From positions 52,053,590 to 52,117,589 of the forward strand of contig NC_054706.1 of the NCBI RefSeq assembly GCF_016097555.1: a stretch of DNA of 64,000 nucleotides, written 5' to 3'. The translations under genes were made by a program, and so were the position numbers. Shown here in pieces: positions 1 to 13,500 of the stretch (position 1 is the first letter of the stretch; every line of letters begins with the position of its first letter). Source of the DNA: Gigantopelta aegis. Lineage: Eukaryota; Mollusca; Gastropoda; Neomphalida; Peltospiridae. The notes below the pieces were generated by a model, which was not told where the DNA came from, made no database searches, and saw only the letters and a program-made list of their open reading frames with translations.

Positions 1-217
1 GGATTACGCTGTGAAATTACGGCCACATGGACGGGACCAACTCAAATGTCAGGAAATGGGTTTTGTTCGCCTCAGGCAGTTCTGGCCTCGCCTTCTCGTT
101 AGATGATTTCATTGCCCATCACATGTGAGTAACAAGGGATCATTGTATGTACCCTGCTCGCGTTTTCTGATCAATCGAGTTGGCTTGAAAGCACAGGAGC
201 TAGTATTACGGTTTAAT

Positions 218-268
218 ATGTCTACGGAGTTGTACCAATCGCAACTTTGGATACCTTGTTCACAACAG
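218..268 (+). CDS. possible alternative first coding exon of the ZASP-like gene
   Basis: An ATG at 218 opens a 17-codon reading (MSTELYQSQLWIPCSQQ) that ends exactly at a good donor, CAG|GTAAGG, in phase 0. The first confident exon at 3069 also begins in phase 0, so the join would stay in frame and give a PDZ-less protein. The frame is open upstream to a TGA at 104-106. There is no homology support, so this could be chance. Confidence 0.25.
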
Positions 269-590
269 GTAAGGTTATTTTGGGGTGGGTTTTTTAAAAT
301 TGATATATTTCATATAATAATTTTTATTTTATATTCTGTACGAATAAGATATACCATTTAATAAATCATTGTCATTACTATTTCACTGAAGCCTATAACT
401 GTGAGAAACGCTTTCGAATATATTTGTGAGGGGTAGTTGTATTCGTGGTGGAGACTTTTTTTGTACTTTTATTTTAATAAATCCTTTACTAATACTTTGC
501 GTAAAATAATATGAAAGTTATGTTAAAATTACTAGTATATAGACGACTTTCAGCCACATTGACCAATTACCAAGGGGAGTGGGGGGGGGG

Positions 591-591
<1 letters not shown>

Positions 592-659
<68 letters not shown>

Positions 660-740
660 AGATAGACGTATAGACAGACAAACAGATACAAACAGATACA
701 GACAGATAGATAGACAGACAGTCAGTCAGACAGACAGACA
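592..740. repeat. (GA)n followed by GACA/GATA-type microsatellite
   Basis: About 62 bp of GA after a 13-bp G run, then degenerate GACA/GATA units. It produces spurious Arg-Glu and Ser-Leu readings on the two strands. Confidence 0.95.
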
Positions 741-1358
741 AAGACAGGAAGCAACGGGGAGAAACATATATGGGAGACATCGGTGTCACTTGAACACAAT
801 TAACACCAACAGAGACAGACTGAGAGATAGAGAAACAAAGAATGAAAGAAAGCTAAAAGGAAGAGAACGGATACGATGGCTGGGGTGAACGTCCGAGAAT
901 ATTCAAAATGTTAATTTATTGTTTGACTTCGTCTTTTGCTGTTATGCTGGATGTAAAAGCTACTCTCGATCTACGAATCCACATCGCTTTGATCTTACCC
1001 ACACACATGGACTTTCCACTGTGTCTCGTTTTACGACCCCAGGTCGTACGCCTTGCCTTTTAAATACAGGCGTGTAAACATTATCACTTAGTGTCAAAAC
1101 CAGGAGCATGACTGGAATATGTTATAAATGTTGTGAGTTTTAAAGCTGTACTCAATGAACCATTATAAAAAAGAAAAGAAAAAAAGAAGGAAACTGATTT
1201 TGTTTTGGTTGTAATATCAAGGGGTAAAATCAAATGTTTTAGATCTATGTTGTCTTTATGTTCAAAAATTGGCAAAAAGCAGTTTGTTGACATGCACTCA
1301 TAAAATAGGACATGACATAGCTTTTATAAAGCTGTGTGAACACACCAAAACCGCTAAA

Positions 1359-1681
1359 CAGAAGGAAGGAAGGAAATGTTTTATTTAACGACGCGCTCAA
1401 CACATTTTATTTACGGTTATATGGCGTTAGACATATGGTTAAGGATAACACAGATATTGAGAGAGAAAACTCGTTGCCGCACTTCATGGGCTACTCTCTT
1501 CGATTAGCAGCAAGGGATCTTTTATATGCACCATCCCACAGACAGGACAGTACATATCACGGTCTTTGTTACACCAGTTGTGGAGCACTGGCTTGAATGA
1601 GAAATAGCCCAATGGGTTCAACGACGGGGATCGACCCTAGACCGACCGCTCATCAAGCGAAAGCTTTACCACTGGGCTACG

Positions 1682-1682
<1 letters not shown>
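1359..1682 (-). repeat. SINE family A, full copy
   Basis: Reading on the minus strand: a tRNA-like head (TAGCCCAGTGGTAAAGC box A region, GGGTCGATCCC box B region), a core with GTGCATATAAAAGATCCC, and a tail ending CGTCGTTAAATAAAACATTTCC with GGAAG repeats. A (CA)n tract adjoins the head. Confidence 0.8.

Positions 1683-1726
<44 letters not shown>
1683..1726. repeat. (CA)n microsatellite
   Basis: 44 bp uninterrupted, directly next to the SINE head. Confidence 0.95.
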
Positions 1727-1727
<1 letters not shown>

Positions 1728-2034
1728 CCGCTAAACAGAGATGCCTGATGTGAGCTCTTTTTTGGGGGACAAATTTGGCAACCGTTAACTCGTGTGCTCA
1801 ATCCGGGTTAAGAAAAAAAAGTAGTAATTCATAAGGTTACTTACTTTATTAGGTTACTATAATTAAGGAAATGGCAGCTAAATTTGTTTAATGTTAGTTA
1901 ATTTTTGTGTGTACATGCAATATTTAACATTTTGTTTATTACGCCAGATCAAATTGACAGTGTCAAGTTGGGAAGCCTCAGATCATTGCCTTACGTTGGT
2001 ACTATTCATATGAATCCACTGACATTAATTGGCT

Positions 2035-2173
2035 TATGGTTGGGGGAGGGGGCAACGTTGCTGCTAATTGAAAAATGTAGGGGGTTTCCTCTAAGACAAC
2101 ATGTCAGATTGGTCAGTAGCTGATGATTAATAAATCAGTGTGCTATAGTGGTGTCGTTGAACAAAACAAAGTT
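2035..2173 (+). repeat. SINE family B, 3' fragment
   Basis: Core remnant GCTGCTAATTGAAAAATG and tail GTGTCGTTGAACAAAACAAAG; the head is missing. Confidence 0.65.
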
Positions 2174-2177
2174 TAAT

Positions 2178-2230
<53 letters not shown>
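2178..2230. repeat. (CA)n microsatellite
   Basis: 53 bp with one interruption, immediately after a family-B tail. Confidence 0.95.
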
Positions 2231-2404
2231 TACCATCGAGTTATGTGTACACTCGTACAAATGAAAATAATTGTTAACTGCTCCTTTCTTCATTTATAAT
2301 ACTATTTATTTTTATGTCCCCCGGCACTAAAAAACAGTTGATACGTATTAGTATCGCTGTAGATTGATATGTCTCTTGTGTCGTGAAGTACATTCCTTCA
2401 GAAA

Positions 2405-2505
2405 AAAAAAAGGTGGACACACATTAAAATGTCTGTCAAGAATGACAACGGATTAAGAATGCCACCTTGGTGAACTCCCCTCATTATCTGTTCAGTTTTG
2501 ATTCG
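2405..2505 (-). pseudogene. possible reverse-transcriptase scrap
   Basis: The minus-strand reading contains IMRGVHQGGILNPLSFLTDI, like the GVxQGxxLSPLLF block of reverse transcriptases. Nothing else of an RT is recognisable on either side, so chance or a very small relic of a LINE is possible. Confidence 0.3.
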
Positions 2506-3014
2506 TCTTGTTTGCGTGTTGCATTCTTCATTTATTTGTCGATGAGATGTTTTCCGGATTCGTATTGTGATGGTATATGTGGTTAGGGATTTCCACCTGG
2601 TTTCTGGCCTGTACTGTTTGATATGCGGACCGCTGAAGTCTTTCCGTCTGTAGTGTTTCTTGGCCCTGTGTTTAAAGAAGAGATGGATAGGTGTATGTGT
2701 AGTTTCTTTTGTCTTTTGACACAACCGGACATGCGCTGAGATTGTAACAAACGACAACTGACCATTCAAACATAGGTAAAGACGAGCACGTCTTTTGTGA
2801 CAAATGATTTAATTTTTCAGAACTTGCCAGTTATATTTAAGTAGACCACTATCTTCTCAGTGTGTAAGATCCAGCTAATATCGGTTTGATGTTATTTCGG
2901 CATTTAACTATATATATACTTCTGTTTTGCATATAAATATCACTTTTGCTCTATTTAGCTATTTAGAACTTCTTGTATCTTGTTTTATGCAAATGTCTGT
3001 GGTTGTCCCTACCA

Positions 3015-3044
3015 GTGTGCGTGTGTGTGTGTGTGTGTGTGTGT
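3015..3044. repeat. (GT)n microsatellite
   Basis: Ends 24 bp before the exon acceptor at 3068, inside the region where the branch point and pyrimidine tract should lie. Confidence 0.9.
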
Positions 3045-3068
3045 ATTAACCGTGTTGTTTTGTCGCAG

Positions 3069-3202
3069 ACTCGGGATGACCATCATGAACAGCCGAGTGG
3101 TGGACAGAAGGTTCCAGACGGTATTTTGAGCGCCATGAACAAACCAGGAGCAAAGCCATTCTCCTACGGAATTGACCTGGCGGAACTCAAGGAGAAAACA
3201 CA
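3069..3202 (+). CDS. ZASP-like exon (phase 0 to 2)
   Basis: Acceptor TTTTGTCGCAG before 3069 and donor GTGAGTAT after 3202. It encodes a polar linker (TRDDHHEQPSGGQKVP...) ending in ELKEKTQ. The following exon completes the split CAG codon. Confidence 0.7.
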
Positions 3203-4543
3203 GTGAGTATAGCAGTATTTTATCCTGGCGATTTGTGCCACCTTCTCCATCAACCGTCCCTCACCGAGCTACTCTCGTCCCAGTAATATTCCAAACCTTT
3301 ACGTAGCTCAATAACGTTTTCTTTAGACCGACCGTTCAAAATTGCGCACAATTTCCTTCACAAAAACGCGCACCCATTTCCCTTTGACTCAATCCTACGG
3401 GATATTCCAAATTACATTGCACCATACCACCCTCCGCCTGTTACCGGTTGCTGCCGGACTGCTGGTGCTCCCTTGCACCTGCCAGTGCAGGCGGTCCCTC
3501 CTCCTCCCTCCCCAACCCTTTCCTGTCCTGGACGGAGGGGCCGACTGAGGCCGACACCTGTGCCTAGGACAGGCGTGCGCTACAACAGCTTGCTCTGAAT
3601 GTGAACGTTAAACACTTTGATCTTGGTCTTGATCAACCGTCCTTTGGTAGAATCAGTGTCACAAAATATCGTAAGCCTAGTTTTGCACGTAAACGCAAAT
3701 CTATGACTAAACCACAGTTCTTATTACTGTTAACAGTAGAACAAATATAGTTTGAAGTACATATCTTTCATTTTCTTTTGTCCTTATGATGCTCCATCTT
3801 CTTTAATTATGTAGTTTTCTGTGTAAAATAGATGTCAAACATACGTAAACGTATGACCGATATAACTGTTAGTCGCAGACGTAAACTTACGATGATTTGT
3901 GAAATTGACTCCAGAACCTCAAAGTCACAAAGGCAGAAGATGACGGCGACTGGGGAGGGTGAAGGCAGCTATATATTAATTTAAATTTCAACTGGGGGCC
4001 CAATACATTATGTTCAGATTTGGTCGGCTGTGCCTCCCGCCCACCCCATCGCTGCCGACTCCTGGGTTTTATTACTTTATAAATTGTATTTCTGTCTGAG
4101 TCTTGAGTCTCGCTAATGCATGCATTTGCAGAAATCTCTGACATCGATACAGGGTGTGGGGAGTATGGACAACCATCTCTTGTTTTGACTATCCGTGCTT
4201 ACGGAAACATAATACAAGTCTTTGTTGTTGGATATTTGTCTGACATTTAAAACGCCCCAGTCTGATTTGTTAGGAGTAGGAAGTAGTTCACAGATGTGCA
4301 TCTTAAATATTCAGATCAGGCTGGAACCTAAATGCCGCTAACTGGATGACTTGTACTTCGGGAGGTGTGATTAATGTACAGACAACAAAACTGATTTTAA
4401 ATGGCGTTAATGAAAAAAAAAAGAAAAAAGGAAAACCCCACTGGCAAATTAGATTAGGGGATCTATAGTGAGTCAGTCGTCATAAAATGTGTTTTGGTAT
4501 TACTGTGTTTGTGTATGGCATATCTTAAAACTCGTTTTAACAA

Positions 4544-4575
<32 letters not shown>

Positions 4576-7500
4576 AAAATTTTTTATCACGAAGTGTCAA
4601 GTTTATTGTAGTAAACAACTTTCTTTTAAGAAAATAATACAATAACACATTTTTCATAACTAAAATTTAATGTCAAGTTTATTGTACGATGTAAGACGTT
4701 GAGATGTGAATTTGCATAAACGCTTTGTCATCAGTCAAAATGTGTCACCTTCTTGCACTAGCACAGCATACAGCATACAAAAACGCGTCATAGCGCCCGA
4801 CACTGTTGTTTGTGATGCTTTACTGTAATTTCCACTTCTAGGAAACGAGCACCAGCTGTTGCCCCGAAGAAAAAGAAACAAATGGATACGCCACCCACAA
4901 ACGAAAACGTCGCGCCCAACAGACAGCAGTTCGTCGCTACAGGCCCGGTGGCAGCAAGGTTAGTTGATCAGCTCTATTACTGATTATTTCTTTGGAACAA
5001 AAACATCACAGCGATATGCAACGTACCAGGGGCGAATACACAATGCGTGTAGGAGGTGTGTGCAACATCAGGGAAGTGCATCTACAGTATTCCAAAGTTC
5101 ATTAACAGCAGACCTCTAAAAAAAAATATATATATATTTTCGATCGCGCATTAAATTTAGGACGTGCTTTAAATGGTTGTAACGTCTTACGCATTTAGTT
5201 AACTGATCCTAGCACTAAGATCATTTAAGGTGATCTTAGCGCTAAGATCGCTTCGTAAGACGAGATCCAGGGTCCCGTTCCACGAAGCGATCTTAGCCCT
5301 ACGATTACCTTAAGCGCATAGCTACCTTATGCACTTAAGTTGATCTTAGGGCTAAGATCGCTTCGTGAAATGGGGCCCACAGGATTATAAGTATTTTACT
5401 TGACATTTGTTTCCAATAACCCGTAAAAGGTTTAGGAAATTTGTTAATTCTCATAAGACTGCATTATATAAAAACAATATATCTTTGGAAACGTCTAGCT
5501 GACTAACAAATTACATCTGCCCACTAAAATGAAATAAAGTCATTACATTCATGTGATTTTCGGGGCATTTTGAAGTTCAGTGGATGGGTAGGCACCCCCA
5601 GCACCCTCCGTCTGGATCCACGTCTGATTATAAACAAACATTGATAATATGGCCTGTGTGGTGTAGTGCTTAATCCATCAGACTTAAGGCTGGTAGGTAC
5701 TGTGTTCGCCTCCCGGTACCGGCTCCCACCCAGGGCGAGTTTGACAACTTAATGGGTAGGTGTAAAGCCACTACACCGACATCTGTGTCAGTAGCCACCA
5801 ACCTACTGTCCAGCAGTGAGTCCAGGTAGCTGAAGAAGAAGAAGAGAAGAAGAAGCAGGACATTTTTGTGCCCGTATCTGTGATTCCAGTACACTATCTC
5901 AAGGGCGGAATTTAGCTCAGTCGGTAGAAGGAAGGAAGGAAGGAAACGTTTTATTTAACGACGCACTCAACACATTTTATTTACGGTTATATGGCGTCAG
6001 ACATATGTTTAAGAACCACACATATATTGAGAATGAAACCAGCTGTCGCCATTTCATGGGCTACTATTTTCGATTAGCAGCAAGCGATCTTTTATATGCA
6101 CCATCCCACAGACAGGATAGTAAATACCACGGCCTTTGATATACCAGTCGTGGTGCACTGGCTGGAACAAGAAATTGCCCAATGGGACCCAACGACGGGT
6201 ATCAATCCCAGACATCGAGCGGGCGCTTTACTACTGGGCTACGTCACGCACCTCCAGATAGCTGAGGTGTGTGTTCCCAGGACAGCGTGCTTTTAACTTA
6301 ATTGGATATAAACACGAAAATAACCATAAATCAAAAATATGCATACACGTCCATAGCCAGTTCTAGAAGCTCATCATTTCAGTAAGGAATTTACAGCAGT
6401 GGTATGTAAACGAAGGGGGGGGGGGGGGGGGGGGGGGGGTTCAGAGGGAAGACTGTGTAAAAACAAGTATGGGAGGGGTTGGGGCGTTAGGTCAGAAATG
6501 GGCTCAGAGTCAATATCCTCTGACATTACATCCACGACGTTGCTAAAAATTATTGTGGCGCTTTAGCCTGAGGTACAGTTTTGTTACATGATAAAAAAAA
6601 AAAAAACGAATCTTAGTCGTACCGAACGCCACTGTTTACGTTGCAGTCATAAATACATTGCAATTTTGATATTCCCGACTGCGAGTTATTTATGCAAAGA
6701 TTATGTGTGTGGTCTATTGATATGTAATTATGTGTAACAAATAAATGTAAAAATAGCGAAATAGGCACATGCCACTATGATAAACCACCTTTAAGTAAGT
6801 TGACCCTTATTGGCTTATTTCCCGTTCAAGCTAGTGGTCCATAACGAAGAATGTGTGTAAACAGAGTCCTTGCTTTTAATCAATAAAAGTAGTCAACTCG
6901 GCAACACCAAACTTCTTCTCATACGATTAAAGTTAATGACCCTTGTTCCTGAGGCGTGTGAGTTTTCATGCCTCGCATAAAATGCATTTGGAGCTATAAG
7001 TAACATAAGGGTGCCCAGAAACATTTTCCGTTGACCAAAATTGATCGCTTCTCCAGGATGTTGTAATTTTTAAAAATATGTAGTTTACTGGTAAAACAAA
7101 CAGTTATATACATCCAGGGATCTTTTATATATGCGCTCCCCCACAGAGAGCTCAGTTCAACACATACCACGGCTTTTGATATACCAATTGTGGGACACTT
7201 GTTCGGAATTGGCGATCCTATGACCCAAGCAAGTTCTCTACCGACTGCTAGGATCGATCCCCGTCGGTGGGCCCATTGGGCTATTTCTCGTTCCAACCAG
7301 TGCATCACAACTGGTATATCAAAGACCGTGGTATGTGTTATCATGTTTGTGGAATGGTGCATATGAAAGATCCTTTGTTGCTAATCGAAAAAGAGTAGCC
7401 CATGAAGTGGCAACAGTGGGTTTCCTCTCTCAGTATATGCGTTGTCCTTAACCATATTTCTGACGCCATATAACCGTAAATAAAATGTGTTGAGTGCGTC

Positions 7501-10500
7501 GTTAAATAAAACGTTTCCTTCCTTCCTTCCTTCCTTCTACCGACTGAGCTAAATTCCGCCCTTGAGATAGTGTACTGGAATCATAGATACGGGCACAAAA
7601 ATGTCGTGCTATCATCATCATAATTGGAATATGGCAGGTTTTTGATTGATGGGCGTGTATTTGCAGTTTTGGTTTACGTTAATAACTCAGAAACGTAACT
7701 CTTTTCTTAACATACCTATCTCAGAAACGTAACTCTTGTCTTAATATTCCTGTCTCAAAAGTAAGTTATTTTGTTAAAATAGCACGCGCAGTTCGTGGAT
7801 AATGATTAAAATTTAATTAATGATCCGTGTACATCTGTAACCAAATCCTATCTTGTGGGTAAGCCGTGCATACCAACGAGTTAACACCGGTATCTAATAG
7901 CCTTATTAATGTAAAAGCTAGAGATTTCGCTCTTTATATTTTATCATGTTTCCATTCTAAGAATTATTATCAGCTAACGGCCTGTTTCTGATCTCCAGTT
8001 ATCGCCATCTACCCTATTTATCTTCTTATTCCTTTCGCTTTAAACGCCTCCTCATTGGCCCGCTGCCAGGTCACGTGGTTCTAATGAGAATACCATTTTC
8101 CTTGCGTCTGACTGAAGCCAGTAAAATGTATACATAAATAGCTGGACAAAATGTTATCGAGGCAAGCGGAAAGCGACGGTAACCCAGGGCCTGCTACATT
8201 CTTCTGAGTGCACTCAGCGTCAGAGCTATCTTCGACGTGATGCTCATGCTCCTTTTAAATAGTCCTGTCTAAAATAGTATGTCAGTAAAATGCAGGAGTG
8301 TCTTCTTAGCTGTGTGTTAAAGGGACAGACCCATTTTATTAATCACTAAGACATATTTTTTGCCGAGACCATAATTTCAGCCTGTAAAAATGAACACTAA
8401 GTTTGGTTAATTTACAAACATGTTACTAATTTGGATTAAACTGAGTGAAACAAGAGTCTGTGAGGTTGAAATACCCTTAAATATAGATTAAAACGCGACT
8501 CCATAACCGTTACTTATCAGACGCACGGGCGGTTTTTTTTTTTTTTTTAATATCAAAAATGCATTGCGTGGTATTAGAAACACCAGGATGACCAGAAACA
8601 CTTCGGTTGTACGGAAATGGATAATCTAAAGAATAAAATATAAGTAATGTTTGATTTCAGTGATCATAAACGGCTCTAATAGTGAAAAATATGCCTTAGT
8701 GTTTAAAAACTAGGGTCTGTCCCTTTAAGCAAAGGAAAGCAATACTTGTTTTAACGCCGCCTTAGCACACGTCAGACCGCGGCGTCTTAACATATGATTT
8801 TTTTAGATTTGGTGAAACGCTGAGACTTAAATTTGTTATAAAAGTTGGATAGTATATCAGTATTTTTAATCGATCCAGCTCTCCGAAGCGCAAAAACGAG
8901 GGGCGACAAACCACGACGGCCCCCAATAGGCAAGGTTTCAGAAAGAGCTATAATTCGGCTAACTAATGCCTCGGTCACATATGATGCTGCCGCCGCACGG
9001 TTCTGCGGTCTGCGGTTTGTAGATGGGATTTTTTACAAATCGTACGGCTTTGCGGGCTGCGGAAGCAGTGTTCACAAATGTTACGGGGTCCGCACGGCAA
9101 TCGTAAAAGTCATGAAATCAAAATGCGTGAGGAGACCGCAAGGCGATAGTTAACAAACCGCGAGGCGCCCTCACGGCGACTGCAAGGCAATCGCAAGGCC
9201 ATCTTGACGATCTGGCTAGTGTCACAGCAGGCAATATATACCTCTTTAGAAAGATGATCGTACGGCGGCCGCCAACTCTACGGTTGCCGTTAGGCCATCG
9301 TACGGCAGCCCTAAAGTCACTGCACGGTTGCCGTACGATATTTAGAACATCGTACGGCCATCTCACGGAGGCCGCAAGACTACCGTGAGGTGACAGTAAG
9401 GAGGCTTCACGGTTGTTGCGGCTGCCGTACGATTTTCTAGGCACACCAGACAGGGTAAAAACCGTGAGGTACGGCCTTGCGATTTCCGAAAAAAAGTTTT
9501 AATGTCAAATTAAAAAAAAATCGTAAGCCCCTGCGACAAGCAAAAAACCTTGAGATCGCCTCACGGCTACTGTATTCTACCGTGCGGCCACCGCACGGTT
9601 ATGGCAATTTGGGGGACTTACGGCCGCCGCCAACACGCCGCAGGCCATTTGTGACCAAGGCATAAGTTAAAAATCAGGGCCGTACCCTCCGGGGGGGCAG
9701 GGGAGGCAGCTGCCCCCCCCCCCTGAGAATCTTGTCCTTTTTTCTTTTTTTTATATATCTCCAGTAATAGCAAAGAAATGTTTAATCTTTATAGTATGTT
9801 AAAAATTATTTATAAAATTTAGTGCCCCCGCATGGATTTTGGTCAGGGTACGGCCCTGAAAATTAATCAGATACCTCCTTAAGTTACTTTCGATGAACCG
9901 CTCCAAATTAGGCGCCAAATTACCATTTTTTTTTACATTTTTGACTTAATCCTACGGGACATTCAAAATTCAATAGTGCTCACCATAAATGCCCGCTCCC
10001 GCTGGACTCTCATGCAAAGAGTCTTTGGTTCGAAACCTCCTCAGTGCAGGATGATTTATTTATAATCTTAAATCTTTATTAGTATTATTATTACCATTGC
10101 GCTATTTCTCGCTCCAGCCAGTGCACCACGACTGGTACATCACAGGCCTTGGTATGTGCTATCCTGTCTATGGGATGGTGCATATAAAAGATCTCTTGCT
10201 GCTAATCGAAAAGAGTAGCCCATGAAGTGGCGACAGCGGGTTTCCTCCGTCAATATATGTGTGGTCCTTAACCATATGTCCGACGCCATATAACCGTAAA
10301 TAAAATGTGTTGAATGTGTTGTTAAATAAAACATTTTCTATTATGATTATATCTTAGCTACAACAAGCCTGTGGCCAAGCACATCATCGAGTCGGAGACG
10401 TATCGCATGATCCACGCCAACGAGAGCGCCAAACAGCCAGTCGTGGAGCACGAGCCGGTCTCGTACCAGCAGGGATCGAAACCCAACAAGCAGTCCATGT

Positions 10501-13500
10501 CGTTCCGGGTGCTGCAGTGGATGACGGACACGGAGAAAGAAGAGGCAGAGAGAGAACAACAGGAAGGTTGGTGGTCCGAAAGCGGATGCGTGTTCTGGGC
10601 GGCGCTCGCAAACAGTTCGACTGGTTTTCAGCCTAGTTTGTGCTGTGAGATTAATTTAAATATCAGGCATAAAAACCAGTCTAGCTAACGACTGCGAGCG
10701 CTCGGCCTCCAAAACGTGTGGAGTTGAAAAATTAATCTTCATCTAGATGTAGACTAAGATTTCATCTTTAAGCTCGTCATTCTTTAATACAGACTAAAAT
10801 ATATTGTACTACGTGTACTTTCGTCCTTTTTTAAAAATCTGGGGGTAGTTTTTTTCTATGTCGAACAAAATTAAAGTTATTGAAATAAGACAACCCCAAG
10901 TTCAGCCAGCAAACGGTTCGTTAACGCGAACTATTTGATTGGTTCCCAACGTAGCCATTTGGTTTACCGTGAAACGCATATATACCAGTCTAGCGAACGT
11001 TTTTTATCCGCTCGGTCTGGTTGAACGCAGTCCAGATGTCTTCCATTGTAGAGGTTGAGACTAGCAATAACTGCATAGATTTTTAATTTAATTTTAAAGT
11101 TAGAAAAGCCCATAAATTAATTATTAAATCTTTATACATTTCAAAACAGACTATATTATCAAAGTGACAGAATAGATAAATTACATTTATTCATAAACTG
11201 GGGGGGGGGGGGGGGGGGGGGGGTAGAGAAAAAGAATACGTCAAATAGATGCGTAATTCGAACTAGTCTTCAGTGAACAAAATCATATATAGGCCTACTA
11301 ACTTCATATATATTGCATATCAATCATTTACCCATAGATACAGTTGTTCATGTTTTCAAATAGCAGCTTTGAGTAACAGTCATATATGTACCTAATTTGT
11401 TGTAGTAAAGCACCTCTAGAGAATTTAGAAAATACCTTATATCCGTTGTGATTAGATATGGCAAAACGTTTTTCTTGCATGATGTTCAGAAAGAGTGTCG
11501 TTGAAATATTAAGTATCGCAATTGTTGCCAAAATACCCAAAATTTAAAAACATTTGTAACGCTTGAAGGACCCACCCCACCCCCTTCATTCCCCCAAAAA
11601 TCATTCTATTGGTGTAATATAATTTTAACTTGCTTTTATGTATTTATGAATAAACTGATTTGATTTGATTTGACAATAGCTATAACTTCCTACGTTAAAC
11701 ACTGTCGTCGTGAGAGTGTTTATGAAAAAGAAAACATTAAAAAAAAATCTAAATATTTTAGTAATAAAAGTGTTTTACGTAGCGCTGTTCAGAAACTTAC
11801 ACCCACCATTCACCGTAGCGCTACATAACGTTTGGGACCCCCCTTACCCCCCCCCCCAACACACACACACACACACACAAACAAACACACATACCCTAGA
11901 GCGTTACGTAATATTTAAATGGCCCTAAAGGTGTCGCTGGAGTGTTGGGGGTAAAAACTAAGAAAATATACCATCGACGTCCCAAACTGCGTTCACCTAA
12001 CGACAAAAACACGAATACGATATTTACGGAAATACTATTCTACATTTTTCAGCTACAATACGTGAAACAAAATAAATTGCAATCAAGTAACATAAAAAAT
12101 CAACAATGTGGACGTAAAACAAATCCATTCTAGTAAATAAAAGTGAAAAACCCTCCGTTAAAGAGGAAAGGGTGTGACGTTTCTAACTGCGTTCAGGCGC
12201 ATGCGTTTGCAAAAATAATCGTACTGCGCATGTGCGGTTCGTCATTTTCCATTTTTAAGGCAACTACATGAAAAAAATATATGTTTCTTAATTATGCACA
12301 GTTGCCGAACACTTAATTTATTAATTTTTTAAAAGGAAACATTCAATGTATCAAGCGTTCTGGTTCCGGTCCGCGTTTTACCAGCAGACATCGCTCACAC
12401 TTGATGTCAATACTGATAGGCATTACGTTCATACCTGCGAATAGTTTGTAAAAAAAATATTTTTTAATGAATTGATTCTAAATTAACACAATTTATATAC
12501 TCAAAATTATTTACAACTGTTATGAATGCATTATGAATACTATTCACTACAATAGAGACACAAAAATGTAGCATACCTTTTGCAGATCGAATATAATAAT
12601 TGAAAACAAATTCTAACAACAGGGGTCTTAAAAATCGTAAAAATTTAATTCTTTGGCCTTGTTGATCTGGCACGTGTGAAGTCATGTGACACGCACCGAA
12701 TGTTAATTCATCTTTCTCCATTTTAGGTCAATTTCTACGAGTCATGTAGACCCGATATCTGTAATTTTAAGGAATAAACAAAAACGACTTAGTAAAATTA
12801 ATGGTTTTAGGGCTTTGTAAAGTTTTGTATTTAGATACTTACTTTTCTCAACTTTATTGTTTATAAAAATGTTCCTGAACTGTGAAGAAAAACCTCATAA
12901 ATGAACGACATGCCGATGACAACAAATCTGATGTTGATTGCGCGAACCGTGCACGAGAAAACAAAATGAACGGAATTTGAAGCATAACGCAGTTAGGGAC
13001 GTTGACGATATATGTAAAAAGTATACATTTTGCTTTTTTGTGTTATTGTTTTGCGGGATTTAATTTATTTTTTGATACCTTTTTATGGTCATGGTCTTAA
13101 AAATTTATTTCAAAATTAGTATGTTCTTTCGTCCTTTGAAACAAAAACATCAGGCACGCGGGTTTTTTTATTTTTATTATTACTTATTGATCCTTGTACC
13201 CCGGGTAATCCATCCTTCTTCTGGCGTCTCCGCTCTTGTTCCATTGTGCTTGTACTAAATAGCGTGACAATGTTACAACATGCAATGCCATTGGAAGTAA
13301 TTAATTTGGAATATGCGCAAAAGCCACAGAATGAAACCACCATGAACCATATTGCAGAAAAACCACGGCGTCAGCGTAATCGACTGTTGCGTCATAACTC
13401 GGAGGATGACGAAATGAGGTTCTCTGGACTGCATCCGAAATCTCATATTCCATCAGGGTCGTTCCAAAAGCTGAAACGTTACACGGGATCGGACAGTGAT

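Larger units (their letters stand above)
1..3068. other. left flank: upstream sequence or intron of the ZASP-like gene
   Basis: No confident exon. It contains the candidate exon at 218-268, a GA/GACA microsatellite, one family-A SINE, a family-B SINE tail, two CA repeats and a GT repeat just before the exon acceptor at 3068. Confidence 0.5.

Noticed and set aside
511..888. Arg/Glu-rich protein
   Set aside because: Translation of a GA/GACA microsatellite.
5648..5720. Functional tRNA gene
   Set aside because: Box A/B-like sequence but no complete cloverleaf; it is the tRNA-derived head of a SINE. The same applies to 25220-25262 and the other SINE heads.
13116..13343. Minus-strand reading MEQERRRQKKDGLPGVQG...
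   Set aside because: Highly charged start is suggestive, but there is no good donor or partner exon and it abuts and overlaps the region of a plus-strand exon acceptor.
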